From Coriaria nepalensis (taxonomy: Eukaryota; Streptophyta; Magnoliopsida; Cucurbitales; Coriariaceae): DNA of 64,000 nucleotides. The DNA is taken from NCBI GenBank assembly GCA_027186245.1, contig CP114482.1, positions 18,433,209 to 18,497,208 of the forward strand. Reading direction: 5' to 3'. Below the pieces are notes generated by a model that had not been told where the DNA came from, did not search any database, and was given only the letters and a program-made list of their open reading frames with translations. Shown one piece after another: positions 23,713 to 37,846 of this stretch (the stretch's first letter is position 1; each line of letters begins with the position of its first letter). The translations under genes were made by a program, and so were the position numbers.

Positions 23713-26700
23713 TGAATTTGTTTTATCTTAGAGTCATCATCTCAATGACTCTTTGAAAGTCACTAATTTATTTTGAAAGCAATTAAAATGAATTCTATTT
23801 TCACACTACAAACCCGACTTTCGTACATAACTTGCTAATGATCATTTTAGGGCAAGTATTCATTTGTTTTATTTGAGATTCATGTCAATGAGTGTTTTCA
23901 AGTCCCTAATTCATTTGAAAGAAATTCGAACGAATTCTACTTTTGCTCTTCGAACACTACATTCGCGCATCACATTCTAATTATCTTTTTAAGACAAGTA
24001 TGCATTTGTTTTATGTTGTCTTCTTATCAATGAGCCTTTCCAAGACAATAAATCATTTTGAAGCCATTGGAGCGAATGGTATTTTCGCATTTCAATCACG
24101 ACTCTCGCGCATAGCTTGCAAATGATTTTTTGAAGGCAAGTATGAATTTGTTTAATCTTAGAGTCATCATCTCATTGAGTCTTCGAAACTCATTAATTCA
24201 TTTAAAAGCAAATAAAAGGAATTCTATTTTTGCACTTCGAACCCGACTTTGGTAAATTACTTGCTAATGATCATTTTGGGGCAAGTATTCATTTTTTTTT
24301 ATTTGAGATTCATGTCAATGGGTCATTTTAAGTCACTAATTCATTTTCAAGAAATTTGAACGAATTCTATTTTCGCAATTCAAACACTAATTTCTTGCAT
24401 CACTTGCTAATGATCGTTTAAAGACAATTATACTTTTGTTTTATCATATATTTATGTCAATGAGCCTTTTCAAGACAATAAATCATTTGGAAGCCATTGG
24501 AGCGAATGCTATTTACGCATTTCAATCACGACTATTGCGCATAGCATGCATATGATTTTTTGAAAGCAAATATGAACTTGTATAATCTTAGAGTCATTAT
24601 CTCAACGAGTCTTTGAAACTCATTAATTCATTTCCAAGCAAATAAAAGGAATTCTATTTTCGCACTTCGAACCCGACTTTCGTACATTACTTGCTAATGA
24701 TCATTTTAGGGCATGTATTCATTTGTTTTATTTGAGATTCTTGTCAATAGGTCATTTTAAGTCAATAATTCATTTTAAAGAAATTAGAACGAATTGTATT
24801 TTTGCACTTCAAACACTAATTTCGCGCATCAATTGCTAATGATCTTTTGAAATCAATTATGCTTTTGTTTTAACATATATTTATATCAATGAGCCTTTCG
24901 AAGACAATAAATCATTTGCAAGCCATTGGAGCGCATGCTATTTACGCATTTCAATCAAGACTATCGCGCATAGCTCGTATATGATTTTTTGAAGGCAAGT
25001 ATGAATTTGTTAAATCTTTGAGTCATCCTCTCAACGAGTCTTCGAAACTCATTAATTCATTTAAAAGCAAATAAAAGGAATTTTATTTTCGCACTTCGAA
25101 CCCGACTTTCGTACATTACTTGCTAATGATAATTTTAGGGCAAGTATTCATTTGATTTATTTGAGATTCGTGTCAATGGGTCATTTTAAGTCACAAATTC
25201 ATTTTAAAGAAATTTGAACGAATTCTATTTTTGCACTTCAAACACTAATTTCTTGCATCACTTGCTAATGATCTTTTGAAGACAATTATGCTTTTGTTTT
25301 ATCATATATTTATGTAAATGAGGCTTTCCAAGACAGTAAATCATTTGGAATCCATTGGAGCGAAAGCTATTTTCGCATTTCAATCACGACTACCGCGCAT
25401 AGCTTGCAAATGATTTTTTGAAGGCAAGTATGAATTTGTTTAATCTTAGAGGCATCATCTCATTGAGTCTTTGAAACTCATTAATTCATTTGAAAGCAAA
25501 TAAAACGAATTCTATTTTCACACTTCGAACCCGACTTTCATACATAACTTGCTAATGATCATTTTAGGGCAAGTATTCATTTGTTTTATTTGAGATTCAT
25601 GTCAATGAGTCATTTTAAGTCACTAATTCATTTAAAAGAAATTTGAACGAATTCTATTTTTGCACTTCAAACACTAATTTCGCGCATCAATTGCTAATGA
25701 TCTTTTGAAAACAATTATGCTTTTGTTTTATCATATATTTATATCAATGAGCCTTTCGAAGACAATAAATCAATCGGAAGCCATTGGAGCGCATGCTATT
25801 TACGCATTTCAATCAAGACTATCGCGCATAGCTCGGATATGATTTTTTGAAGGCAAGTATGTATTTGTTAAATCTTAGAGTCATCATCTCAACGAGTCTT
25901 CGAAACTCATTAATTCATTTAAAAGCAAATAAAAGGAATTCTATTTTCGCACTCCGAAACCGACTTTCGTACATTACTTGCTAATGATCATTTTAGGGCA
26001 AGTATTCATTTGTTTTATCTGAGATTCATGTAAATGGGTCATTTTAAGTCAATAATTCATTTTAAAGAAATTTGAATGAATTCTATTTTCGGACTTCAAA
26101 CACTAATTTCTTGCATCACTTGCTAATGATCTTTTGTAGACAATTATGCTTTTGTTTTATCATATATTTATGTCAATGAGCCTCTTCAAGACAATAAATC
26201 ATTTGGAAGCCATTGGAGCGAATGCTATTTTCGCATTTCAATCACGACTATCGCGCATAGCTTGCAAATGATTTTTTTAAGGCGAGTACGAATTTGTATA
26301 ATCTTAGAGTCATCATCTCAAAGAGTCTTTGAAACTCATTAATTCATTTGAAAGCAAATAAAACGAATTCTATTTTTACACTTCGAACCCGACTTTCGTA
26401 CATAACTTGCTAATGCTCATTTTAGGGCAAGTATTCATTTGTTTTATTTGAGATTCATGTCAATGAGTCATTTTAAGTCACTAATTCATTTAAAACAAAT
26501 TTGAACGAATTCTATTTTTGCACTTCAAACACTAATTTCGCGCATCAATTGCTAATGATCTTTTGAAAACAATTATGCTTTTGTTTTACAATATATTTAT
26601 GGCAATGAGCCTTCTGAAGACAATAAATCAATCGGAAGCCATTGGAGCGCATGCTATTTACGCATTTCAACCATGACTATCGCGCATAGCTCGTATATGA

Positions 26701-26717
26701 TTTTTTGAAGGCAAGTA
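23713..26717 (+). repeat. Seven 429-430 bp trimers, mainly gamma-2
   Basis: Unit starts are 23713, 24143, 24573, 25002, 25431, 25860 and 26289. The first has gamma-1 and a GACT-type alpha (CAATGACTCTTTGAAAGTC); the rest have the beta form with CATTTTAAGTCA and gamma-2 (CATATATTTATG or CAATATATTTATG, GAGCC). Units at 25002 and 25860 share the alpha start TTGTTAAATCTT, an 858 bp echo. Confidence 0.9.
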
Positions 26718-29700
26718 TGAATTTGTTTAATCTTAGAGGCATCATCTCATTGAGTCTTCGAAACTCATTAATTCATTTAAAAGCAAATAAAAGGAATTCT
26801 ATTTTCGCACTCCAAACCAGACTTTCGTACATTACTTGCTAATGATCATTTTAGGGCAAGTATTCATTTGTTTTATATGAGATTCATGTCAATGAGTCTT
26901 TTCAAATCTCTAATTCATTTGAAAGAAATTCGAACGAATTCTATTTTTGCACTTCAAACGCTACTTTCGCGCATCACATTCTAATTATCTTTTTAAGACA
27001 AGTATGCAAGTGTTTTATGTTATCTTCTTATCAATGAGTATTTTCAAGACAATAAATCATTTGGAAGCCATTGGAGAGCATGCTATTTACGCAATTCAAT
27101 CATGACTATCGCGCATAGCTCGCATATGATTTTTTGAAGGCAAGTATGAATTTGTTTAATCTTAGAGTCATCATCTCAACGAGTCTTCGAAACTCATTAA
27201 TTCATTTAAAAGCAAATAAAAGGAATTCTATTTTTGCACTTCGAACCCGACTTTCGTACATTACTTGCTAATGATCATTTTAGGGCAAGTATTCATTTGT
27301 TTTATCTGAGTTTCAAGTCAATGGGTCATTTTAAGTCAATAATTCATTTTAAAGAAATTTGAACGAATTCTATCTTCGCACTTCAAACACTAATTTCTTG
27401 CATCACTTGCTAATGATCTTTTGAAGACAATTATGCTTTTGTTTTATCATATATTTATGTCAATGAGCCTCTTCAAGACAATAAATCATTTGGAAGCCAT
27501 CGGAGCGAATGCTATTTTCGCATTTCAATCACGACTATCGCGCATAGCTTGCAAATGATTTTTTTAAGGCGAGTATGAATTTGCTTAATTATAGAGTCAT
27601 CATCTCAAAGAGTCTTTGAAACTCATTAATTCATTTGAAAGCAAATAAAACGAATTCTATTTTCACACTTCGAACCCGACTTTCGTACATAACTTGCTAA
27701 TGATCATTTTAGGGCAAGTATTCATTTGTTTTACTCGAGATTCATGTCAATGAGTCATTTTAAGTCACTAATTCATTTAAAAGAAATTTGAACGAATTCT
27801 ATTTTTGCACTTCAAACACTAATTTCGCGCATCAATTGCTAATGATCTTTTGAAAACAATTATGCTTTTGTTTTACAATATATTTATGGCAATGAGCCTT
27901 TTGAAGACAATAACTCAATCGGAAGCCATTGGAGCGCATGCTATTTACGCATTTCAATCATGACTATCGCGTATAGCTCGTATATGATTTTTTGAAGGAA
28001 AGTATGAATTTGTTTAATCTTAGAGTCATCATCTCAACGAGTCTTCGAAACTCATTAATTCATTTAAAAGCAAATAAAAGGAATTCTATTTTCGCACTTC
28101 GAACCCGACTTTCATACATTACTTGCTAATGATCATTTTAGGGCAAATATTCATTTGTTTTATCTGAGATTCATGTCAATGGATCATTTTAAGTCAATAA
28201 TTCATTTTAAAGAAATTTGAACAAATTCTATTTTCGCACTTCAAACACTAATTTCTTGCATCACTTGCTAATGATCTTTTGAAGACAATTATGCTTTTGT
28301 TTTATCATATATTTATGTCAATGAGCCTCTTCAAGACAATATATCATTTGGAAGCCATTGAAGCGAATGCTATTTTTGCATTTCAATCACGACTATCGCG
28401 CATAGCTTGCAAATGATTTTTTTAAGGCGAGTACGAATTTGTTTAATCTTAGAGTCATCATCTCAAAGAGTCTTTGAAACTCATTAATTCATTTGAAAGC
28501 AAATAAAACGAATTCTATTTTCACACTTCGAACCCGACTTTCGTACATAACTTGCTAATGATCATTTTAGGGCAAGTATTCATTTGTTTTATTTGAGATT
28601 CATGTCAATGAGTCATTTTAAGTCACTAATTCATTCAAAAGAAATTTGAACGAATTCTATTTTTTCACTTCAAACACTAATTTCGCGCATCAATTGCTAA
28701 TGATCTTTTGAAAACAATTATGCTTTTGTTTTACAATATATTTATGGCAATGAGCCTTCTGAAGACAATAAATCAATCGGAAGCCATTGGAGCGCATGCT
28801 ATTTACGCATTTCAACCATGACTATCGCGCATAGCTCGTATATGATTTTTTGAAGGCAAGTATGAATTTGTTTAATCTTAGAGGCATCATCTCATTGAGT
28901 CTTCGAAACTCATTAATTCATTTAAAAGCAAATAAAAGGAATTCTATTTTCGCACTCCAAACCAGACTTTCGTACATTACTTGCTAATGATCATTTTAGG
29001 GCAAGTATTCATTTGTTTTATATGAGATTCATGTCAATGAGTCTTTTCAAATCTCTAATTCATTTGAAAGAAATTCGAACGAATTCTATTTTTGCACTTC
29101 AAACGCTACTTTCGCGCATCACATTCTAATTATCTTTTTAAGACAAGTATGCAAGTGTTTTATGTTATCTTCTTATCAATGAGTATTTTCAAGACAATAA
29201 ATCATTTGGAAGCCATTGGAGAGCATGCTATTTACGCAATTCAATCATGACTATCGCGCATAGCTCGCATATGATTTTTTGAAGGCAAGTATGAATTTGT
29301 TTAATCTTAGAGTCATCATCTCAACGAGTCTTCGAAACTCATTAATTCATTTAAAAGCAAATAAAAGGAATTCTATTTTTGCACTTCGAACCCGACTTTC
29401 GTACATTACTTGCTAATGATCATTTTAGGGCAAGTATTCATTTGTTTTATCTGAGTTTCAAGTCAATGGGTCATTTTAAGTCAATAATTCATTTTAAAGA
29501 AATTTGAACGAATTCTATCTTCGCACTTCAAACACTAATTTCTTGCATCACTTGCTAATGATCTTTTGAAGACAATTATGCTTTTGTTTTATCATATATT
29601 TATGTCAATGAGCCTCTTCAAGACAATAAATCATTTGGAAGCCATCGGAGCGAATGCTATTTTCGCATTTCAATCACGACTATCGCGCATAGCTTGCAAA

Positions 29701-31007
29701 TGATTTTTTTAAGGCGAGTATGAATTTGCTTAATTATAGAGTCATCATCTCAAAGAGTCTTTGAAACTCATTAATTCATTTGAAAGCAAATAAAACGAAT
29801 TCTATTTTCACACTTCGAACCCGACTTTCGTACATAACTTGCTAATGATCATTTTAGGGCAAGTATTCATTTGTTTTACTCGAGATTCATGTCAATGAGT
29901 CATTTTAAGTCACTAATTCATTTAAAAGAAATTTGAACGAATTCTATTTTTGCACTTCAAACACTAATTTCGCGCATCAATTGCTAATGATCTTTTGAAA
30001 ACAATTATGCTTTTGTTTTACAATATATTTATGGCAATGAGCCTTTTGAAGACAATAACTCAATCGGAAGCCATTGGAGCGCATGCTATTTACGCATTTC
30101 AATCATGACTATCGCGTATAGCTCGTATATGATTTTTTGAAGGAAAGTATGAATTTGTTTAATCTTAGAGTCATCATCTCAACGAGTCTTCGAAACTCAT
30201 TAATTCATTTAAAAGCAAATAAAAGGAATTCTATTTTCGCACTTCGAACCCGACTTTCATACATTACTTGCTAATGATCATTTTAGGGCAAATATTCATT
30301 TGTTTTATCTGAGATTCATGTCAATGGATCATTTTAAGTCAATAATTCATTTTAAAGAAATTTGAACAAATTCTATTTTCGCACTTCAAACACTAATTTC
30401 TTGCATCACTTGCTAATGATCTTTTGAAGACAATTATGCTTTTGTTTTATCATATATTTATGTCAATGAGCCTCTTCAAGACAATATATCATTTGGAAGC
30501 CATTGAAGCGAATGCTATTTTTGCATTTCAATCACGACTATCGCGCATAGCTTGCAAATGATTTTTTTAAGGCGAGTATGAATTTGTTTAATCTTAGAGT
30601 CATCATCTCAAAGAGTCTTTGAAACTCATTAATTCATTTGAAAGCAAATAAAACGAATTCTATTTTCACACTTCGAACCCGACTTTCGTACATAACTTGC
30701 TAATGATCATTTTAGGGCAAGTATTCATTTGTTTTATTTGAGATTCATGTCAATGAGTCATTTTAAGTCACTAATTCATTCAAAAGAAATTTGAACGAAT
30801 TCTATTTTTTCACTTCAAACACTAATTTCGTGCATCAATTGCTAATGATCTTTTGAAAACAATTATGCTTTTGTTTTACAATATATTTCTGGCAATGAGC
30901 CTTTTGAAGACAATAAATCAATCGGAAGCCATTGGAGCGCATTCTATTTACGCAATTCAATCATGACTATCGCGCATAGCTCGCATATGATTTTTTGAAG
31001 GCGAGTA
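26718..31007 (+). repeat. 2145 bp higher-order repeat, two near-identical copies
   Basis: Copy one is 26718-28862 and copy two 28863-31007, each five trimers (15 monomers). Unit starts are 26718, 27147, 27576, 28005, 28434, and 28863, 29292, 29721, 30150, 30579. Private changes repeat at exactly 2145 bp: AGAGGCATCATCTCATTGAG at the first alpha, TTGCTTAATTATAGAG at 27576 and 29721, and an XhoI site in beta at 27734 and 29879. The fifth trimers share CATTCAAAAG but differ near their ends, and the gamma before copy one (CTTCTGAAGAC, TTTCAACCATG) matches the gamma before copy two, so the true breakpoints lie inside the 26289/28434/30579 type unit. The first gamma is gamma-1, the other four gamma-2. 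Confidence 0.93.
27576..28004 (+). repeat. 429 bp trimer with gamma-2 subfamily (representative)
   Basis: Alpha is 27576-27720, beta 27721-27862 and gamma 27863-28004. Beta is the form with TCATTTTAAGTCACTAATTC and TTGCTAATGATCTTTTGAAA, and gamma is the gamma-2 form with GCTTTTGTTTTACAATATAT and GAGCCTTTTGAAGAC. The pairing of this beta with gamma-2 is the main type to the right of 23.7 kb, where most gamma-2 copies read TTATCATATATTTATG instead. An XhoI site (CTCGAG, 27734) in this beta is a private marker of the 2145 bp duplication, recurring at 29879. Confidence 0.9.
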
Positions 31008-32723
31008 TGAATTTGTTTAATCTTAGAGTCATCGTCTCAATGAGTCTCCGAAACTCATTAATTCATTTGAAAGCAAATAAAAGGAATTCTATTTTCGTAC
31101 TTCGAACCCGACTTTCGTACATAACTTGCTAATGATCATTATAGGGCAAGTATTCATTTGTTTTATTTGAGATTCATGTCAATGAATCTTTTCAATTCAA
31201 TAATTCATTTGTAAGCAATTCGAACGAATTCTATTTTTGCACTTCAAACACTAATTTCGCGCATCAATTGCTAATGATGTTTTGAAAACAATCATGCTTT
31301 CGTTTTACAATATATTTATGGCAATGAGCCTTTTGAAGAAAATAAATCAATCGGAAGCCATTGGAGCGCATGCTATTTACGCATTTCAATCATGACCATC
31401 GCGCATAGCTCGTATATGATTTTTTGAAGGCAAGTATGAATTTGTTTAATCTTTAAGTCATCATCTCAACGAGTCTTCGAAACTCATTAATTCATTTAAA
31501 AGCAAATAAAAGGAATTCTATTTTCGCACTTCGAACCCGACTTTCGTACATTACTTGCTAATGATCATTTTAGGGCAAGTATTCATTTGATTTATTTGAG
31601 ATTCGTTTCAATGGGTCATTTTAAGTCACAAATTCATTTTAAAGAAATTTGAACGAATTCTATTTTTGCACTTCACACACTAATTTCTTGCATCACTTGC
31701 TAATGATCTTTTGAAGACAATTATGCTTTTGTTTTATCATATATTTATGTCAATGAGCCTTTTCAAGACAATATATCATTTGGAAGCCATTGGAGCGAAT
31801 GCTATTTTCGCATTTCAATCACGACTATCGAGCATAGCTTGCAAATGATTTTTTGAAGGCGAGTAAGAATTTGTTTAATCTTAGAGTCATCATCTCAATG
31901 AGTCTTTGAAACTCATTAATTCATTTGAAAGCAAATAAATCGAATTCTATTTTCGCACTTTGAACCCGACTTTCGTACATAACTTGCTAATGATCATTTT
32001 AGGGCAAGTATTCATTCGTTTCATTTGAGATTCATGTCAATGAGTCTTTTCAATTCCATAATTCATTTGTAAGCAATTCGAACGAATTCTATTTTTGCAC
32101 TTCAAACACTAATTTCGCGCATCAATTGCTAATGATCTTTTGAAAACAATTATGCTTTCGTTTTACAATATATTTATGGCAATGAGCCTTTTGAAGAAAA
32201 TAAATCAATCGGAAGCCATTGGAGCGCATGCTATTTACGCATTTCAATCATGACTATAGCGCATAGCTCATATATGATTTTTTGAAGGCAAGTATGAATT
32301 TGTTTAATCTTTAAGTCATCATATCAACGAGTCTTCGAAACTCATTAATTCATTTAAAAGCAAGTAAAAGGAATTCTATTTTCGCACTTCGAACCCGACT
32401 TTCGTACATAACTTGCTAATGATCATTTTAGGGCAAGTATTCATTTGATTTATTTGAGATTCGTGTCAATGGGTCATTTTAAGTCACAAATTCATTTTAA
32501 AGAAATTTGAATGAATTCTATTTTTGCACTTCACACACTAATTTCTTGCATCACTTGCTAATGATCTTTTGAAGACAATTATGCTTTTGTTTTATCATAT
32601 ATTTATGTCAACGAGCCTTTCCAAGACAATAAATCATTGGGAATACATTGGAGAGCATGCTATTTACGCATTTGAATCATGACTATCGCGCATAGCTCGC
32701 TTATGATTTTTTGAAGGCAAGTA
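31008..32723 (+). repeat. 858 bp duplication (two trimers per copy)
   Basis: Copies are 31008-31865 and 31866-32723. They share a beta with CATTTGTAAGCAATTCG, a gamma-2 with GCTTTCGTTTTACAATATAT and GAAGAAAATAAATCAATCGG, and a second alpha starting TTAATCTTTAAGTCATCAT. These are absent from most neighbours. The copies have already diverged by several substitutions, so this duplication looks older than the 2145 bp one. Confidence 0.85.
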
Positions 32724-35700
32724 TGAATTTTGTTTAATCTTAGAGTCATCATCTCAACGAGTCTTCGAAACTCATTAATTCATTTAAAAGCAAATAAAAG
32801 TAATTCTGTACATTGCTTGCTAATGATCATTTTAGGGCAAGTATTCATTTGTTTTATATGAGATTCATGTCAATGGGTCATTTTAAGTGAATAATTCATC
32901 TTAAAGAAATTTGAACGAATTCTATTTTCGCACTTCAAACAATAATTTCTTGCATCACTTGCTAATGATCTTTTGAAGACAATTATGCTTTTGTTTTTTC
33001 ATATATTTATGTCAATGAGCCTTTTCAAGACAATAAATCATTTGGAAGCCATTGGAGCGAATGCTATTTTCGCATTTCAATCACGACTATCGCTCATAGC
33101 ATGCAAATGATTTTTTGAAGGCGAGTATGAATTTGTTTAATCTTAGAGTCATCATCTCAATGAGTCTTCGAAACTCATTAATTCATTTGAAAGCAAATAA
33201 AACGAATTCTATTTTCGCACATCGAACCCGACTTTCGTACATAACTTGCTAATGATCATTTTTGGGCAAGTATTCATTTGTTTTATTTGAGATTCATGTC
33301 AATGAGTCATTTTAAGTCACTAATTCATTTAAAAGAAATTTGAACGAATTCTATTTTTGCACTTCAAACACTAATTTCGGGCATCAATTGCTAATGATCT
33401 TTTGAAAACAATTATGCTTTTGTTTTATCATATATTTATATCAATGAGCCTTTCGAAGACAATAAATCAATCGGAAGCCATTGGAGCGCATGCTATTTAC
33501 GCATTTGAATCATGACTATCGCGCATAGCTCGTATATGATTTTTTGAAGGCAAGTATGAATTTGTTTAATCTCAGAGTCATCATCTCAAGGAGCTTTCGA
33601 AACTCATTAATTCATTTAAAAGCAAATAAAAGGAATTCTATTTTCGCACTTCGAACCCGACTTTCGTACAATACTTGCTAATGATCATTTTAGGGCAAGT
33701 ATTCATTTTTTTTATCTGGGATTAATCTCAATGAGTCTTTTCAACTCTCTAATTCATATTAAAGAAATTCGAACAAATTCTATTTTTGCAGTTCAAACGC
33801 TACTTTCGCGCATCACATTATAATTATCTTTTTAAGACAAGGATGCATGTGTTTTATGTTATCTTCTTATCAATCAGTATTTTCAAGACAATAAATCATT
33901 TCGAAGCCCTTGGAGAGCATGCTATTTACGCATTTCAATCATGACTATTGCACATAGCTCGCATATGATTTTTTGAAGGCAAGTATAAATTTGTTTAATC
34001 CTAGAGTCATCATCTCAACGAGTCTTCGAAACTCATTAGTTCATTTAAAAGCAAATAAAAGGAATTCTATTTTCGCACTTCGAACCCGACTTTCGTACAT
34101 TACTTGCTAATGATCATTTTAGCGCAAGTATTCATTTGTTTTATCTGAGATTCATGTCAATGGGTCATTTTAAGTCAATAATTCATTTTAAAGAAATTTG
34201 AACGAATTCTATTTTCGCACTTCAAACACTAATTTCTTACATCACTTGCTAATGATCTTTTGAAGACAATTATGCTTTTGTTTTATCATATATTTATGTC
34301 AATGAGCCTTTTCAAGACAATAAATCATTTGGGAGCCATTGGAGCGAATGCTATTTTCGCCTTTCAATCACGACTATCGCTCATAGCTTGCAAATGATTT
34401 TTTGAAGGCGAGTATGAATTTGTTTAATCTTAGAGTCATCATCTCAATGAGTCTCCGAAACTCATTAATTCATTTGAAAGCAAATAAAAGGAATTCTATT
34501 TTCGCACTTCGAACCCGACTTTCGTACATAACTTGCTAATGATCATTTTAGGGCAAGTATTCATTTGTTTTATTTGAGATTCATATCAATGAGTCATTTT
34601 AAGTCACTAATTCATTTAAAAGAAATTTGAACGAATTCTATTTTTGCACTTCAAACACTAATTTCGCGCATCAATTGCTAATGATCTTTTGAAAACAATT
34701 ATGCTTTTGTTTTATCATATATTTATATCAATGAGCCTTTCGAAGACATAAATCAATCGGAAGCCATTGGAGCGCATGCTATTTACGCATTTCAATCATG
34801 ACTATCGCGCGTAGCTCGCATATGAATTTTTGAAGGCAAGTATAAATTTGTTTAATCTTAGAGTCATCATCTCAACGAGTCTTCGAAACTCATTAATTGA
34901 TTTAAAAGCAAATAAAAGGAATTCTATTTTCGCACTTCGAACCCGACTTTCGTACATTACTTGCTAAAGATCATTTTAGGGCAAGTATTCATTTGTTTTA
35001 TCTGAGATTCATGTCAATGAGTCTTTTCAATTCTCTAATTCATTTGAAAGAAATTCGAACGAATTCTATTTTTGCACTTCAAACGCTACTTTCGCGCATC
35101 ACATTATAATTATCTTTGTAAGACAAGTATGCATGTGTTTTATGTTATCTTCTTATCAATGAGTATTTTCAAGACAATAAATCATTTGGAAGCCATTGGA
35201 GAGCATGGTATTTACGCATTTCAATCATGACTATCGCGCATAGCTCGCATATGATTTTTTGAAGGCAGGTATGAATTTGTTTAATCTTAGAGTCATCATC
35301 TCAAGGAGTCTTCGAAACTCATTAATTCATTTAAAAGCAAATAAAAGGAATTCTATTTTCGCACTTCGAACCCGACTTTCGTACATTACTTGCTAATGAT
35401 CATTTTAGGGCAAGTATTCATTTGTTTTATCTGAGATTCGTGTCAATGGGTCATTTTAAGTGAATAATTCATTTTAAAGAAATTTGAACGAATTCTATTT
35501 TTGGCACTTCAAACACTAATTTCTAGCATCACTTGCTAATGATCTTTTGAAGACAATTATGCTTTTCTTTTTTCATATATTTATGTCAGTGAGCCTTTTC
35601 AAGACAATAAATCATTTGGAAGCCATTGGAGCGAATGCTATTTTCGCATTTCAATCACGACTATCGCTCATAGCTTGCAAATGATTTTTTGAAGGAGAGT

Positions 35701-37846
35701 ATGAATTTGTTTAATCTTAGAGTCATCATCTCAATGAGTCTTCGAAACTCATTAATTCATTTGAAAGCAAATAAAAGGAATTCTATTTTCGTACTTCGAA
35801 CCCGACTTTCGTACATAAATTGCTAATGATCATTTTAGGGCAGGTATTCATTTGATTTATTTGAGATTCATGTCAATGGGTCATTTTAAGTCACAAATTC
35901 GTTTTAAAGAAATTTGAACGAATTCTATTTTTGCACTTCAAACACTAATTTCTTGCATCACTTGCTAATAATCTTTTGAAGACAATTATGCTTTTGTTTT
36001 ATCATATATTTATGTCAATGAGCCTTTCCAAGACAATAAATCATTTGAAAGCCATTGGAGCGAATGCTATTTTCGCATTTCAATCACGACTATCGCGCAT
36101 AGCTTGCAAATGATTTTTTGAAGGCGAGTATGAATTTGTTTAATCTTAGAGTCATCATCTCAATGAGTCTTTGAAACTCATTAATTCATTTGAGGCAAAT
36201 AAAACGAATTCTATTTTCACACTCCGAACCCGACTTTCGTACATAACTTACTAATGATCATTTTAGGGCAAGTATTCACTTGTTTTATTTGAGATTCATG
36301 TCAATGAGTCATTTTAAGTCACTAATTCATTTAAAAGAAATTTGAACGAATTCTATTTTTGCACTTCAAACACTAATTTCACGCATCAATTGCTAATGAA
36401 CTTTTGAAAACAATTATGCTTTTGTTTTATCATATATTTATATCAATGAGCCTTTCGAAGACAATAAATCAATCGGAAGCCATTGGAGCGCATGCTATTT
36501 ACGCATTTCAATCATGACTATCGCGCATAGCTCATATATGATTTTTTTAAGGCAAGTATGAATTTGTTTAATCTTAGAGTGATCAACTCAACGAGTCTTC
36601 GAAACTAATTAATTCATTTAAAAGCAAATAAAAGGAATTCTATTTTCGCACTCCAAACCCGACTTTCATACATTATTTGCTAATGATCATTTTAGGGCAT
36701 GCATTCATTTGTTTTATATGAGATTCATGTCAATGAGTCTTTTCAAATCTCTAATTCATTTGAAAGAAATTCGAACGAATTCTATTTTTGCACTTCAAAC
36801 GCTACTTTCGCGCATCACATTCTAATTATCTTTTTAAGACAAGTGTGCATGTGTTTTATGTTATCTTCTTATCAATGAGTATTTTGAAGACAATAAATCA
36901 TTTGGAAGCCATTGGAGAGCATGGTATTTACGCATTTCAATCATGACTATCGCGCATAGCTCGTATATGATTTTTTGAAGGCAAGCATGAATTCGTTTAA
37001 TCTTAGAGTCATCATCTCAACGAGTCTTCGAAACTCATTAATTGATTTCAAAGCAAATAAAAGGAATTCTATTTTCGCACTCCGAACCCGACTTTCGTAC
37101 ATTACTTGCTAATGATCATTTTAGGGCAAGTATTCATTTGTTTTATTTGAGATTCATGTCAATGGGTCATTTTATGTCACACATTCATTTTAAAGAAATT
37201 TGAACGAATTCTATTTTTGCACTTCAAACACTAATTTCTTGCATCACTTGCTAATGATATTTTGAAGACAATTATGCTTTTGTTTTATCATATATTTATG
37301 TCAATGAGCCTTTTCAAGACAATAAATCATTTGGAAGCCATTGGAGCGAATGCTATTTTCGCATTTCAATCACGACTATCGCGCATAGCTTGCAAATGAT
37401 TTTTTGAAGGCAAGTATGAATTTGTTTAATCTTAGAGGCATCATCTCATTGAGTCTTTGAAACTCATTAATTTATTTGAAAGCAAATAAAACGAATTCTA
37501 TTTTCGCACTTCGAACCTGACTTTCGTACATAACTTGCTAATGATCATTTTAGGGCAAGTATTCATTTGTTTTATTTGAGATTCATGTCAATGAGTATTT
37601 TCAAATCTCTAATTCATTTGCAAGAAATTCGAACGAATTCTATTTTTGCACTTCACACGCTACTTTCGCGCATCACATTCAAATTATCTTTTTAAGACAA
37701 GTATGCATGTGTTTTATGTTATCTTCTTATCAATGAGTATTTTCAAGACAATAGATTATTTTGGAAGCCATTGCAGCGCATGCTATTTACGCATTTCAAT
37801 CATGACTATCGCGCATAGCTCATATATGATTTTTTGAAGGCAAGTA
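32724..37846 (+). repeat. Twelve trimers with mixed gamma-1 and gamma-2
   Basis: Unit starts are 32724, 33128, 33557, 33986, 34415, 34843, 35272, 35702, 36131, 36559, 36988 and 37417. Gamma-1 occurs at 33557, 34843, 36559 and 37417; the other units carry gamma-2. Spacing between gamma-1 units is therefore 1286, 1716 and 858 bp, so the block is a loose mixture of two-, three- and four-trimer arrangements. The unit at 32724 is short (404 bp). Confidence 0.88.
32795..32825 (+). other. 26 bp deletion in an alpha monomer
   Basis: In this alpha the sequence goes from AAAAGTAATTCT straight to GTACATTGCTTGC. The stretch that normally holds ATTTTCGCAC, TTCGAACCC and GACTTTC is absent. Together with one extra T at the alpha start (GAATTTTGTTTAATC) it explains the 404 bp length of the unit 32724-33127. 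Confidence 0.85.
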
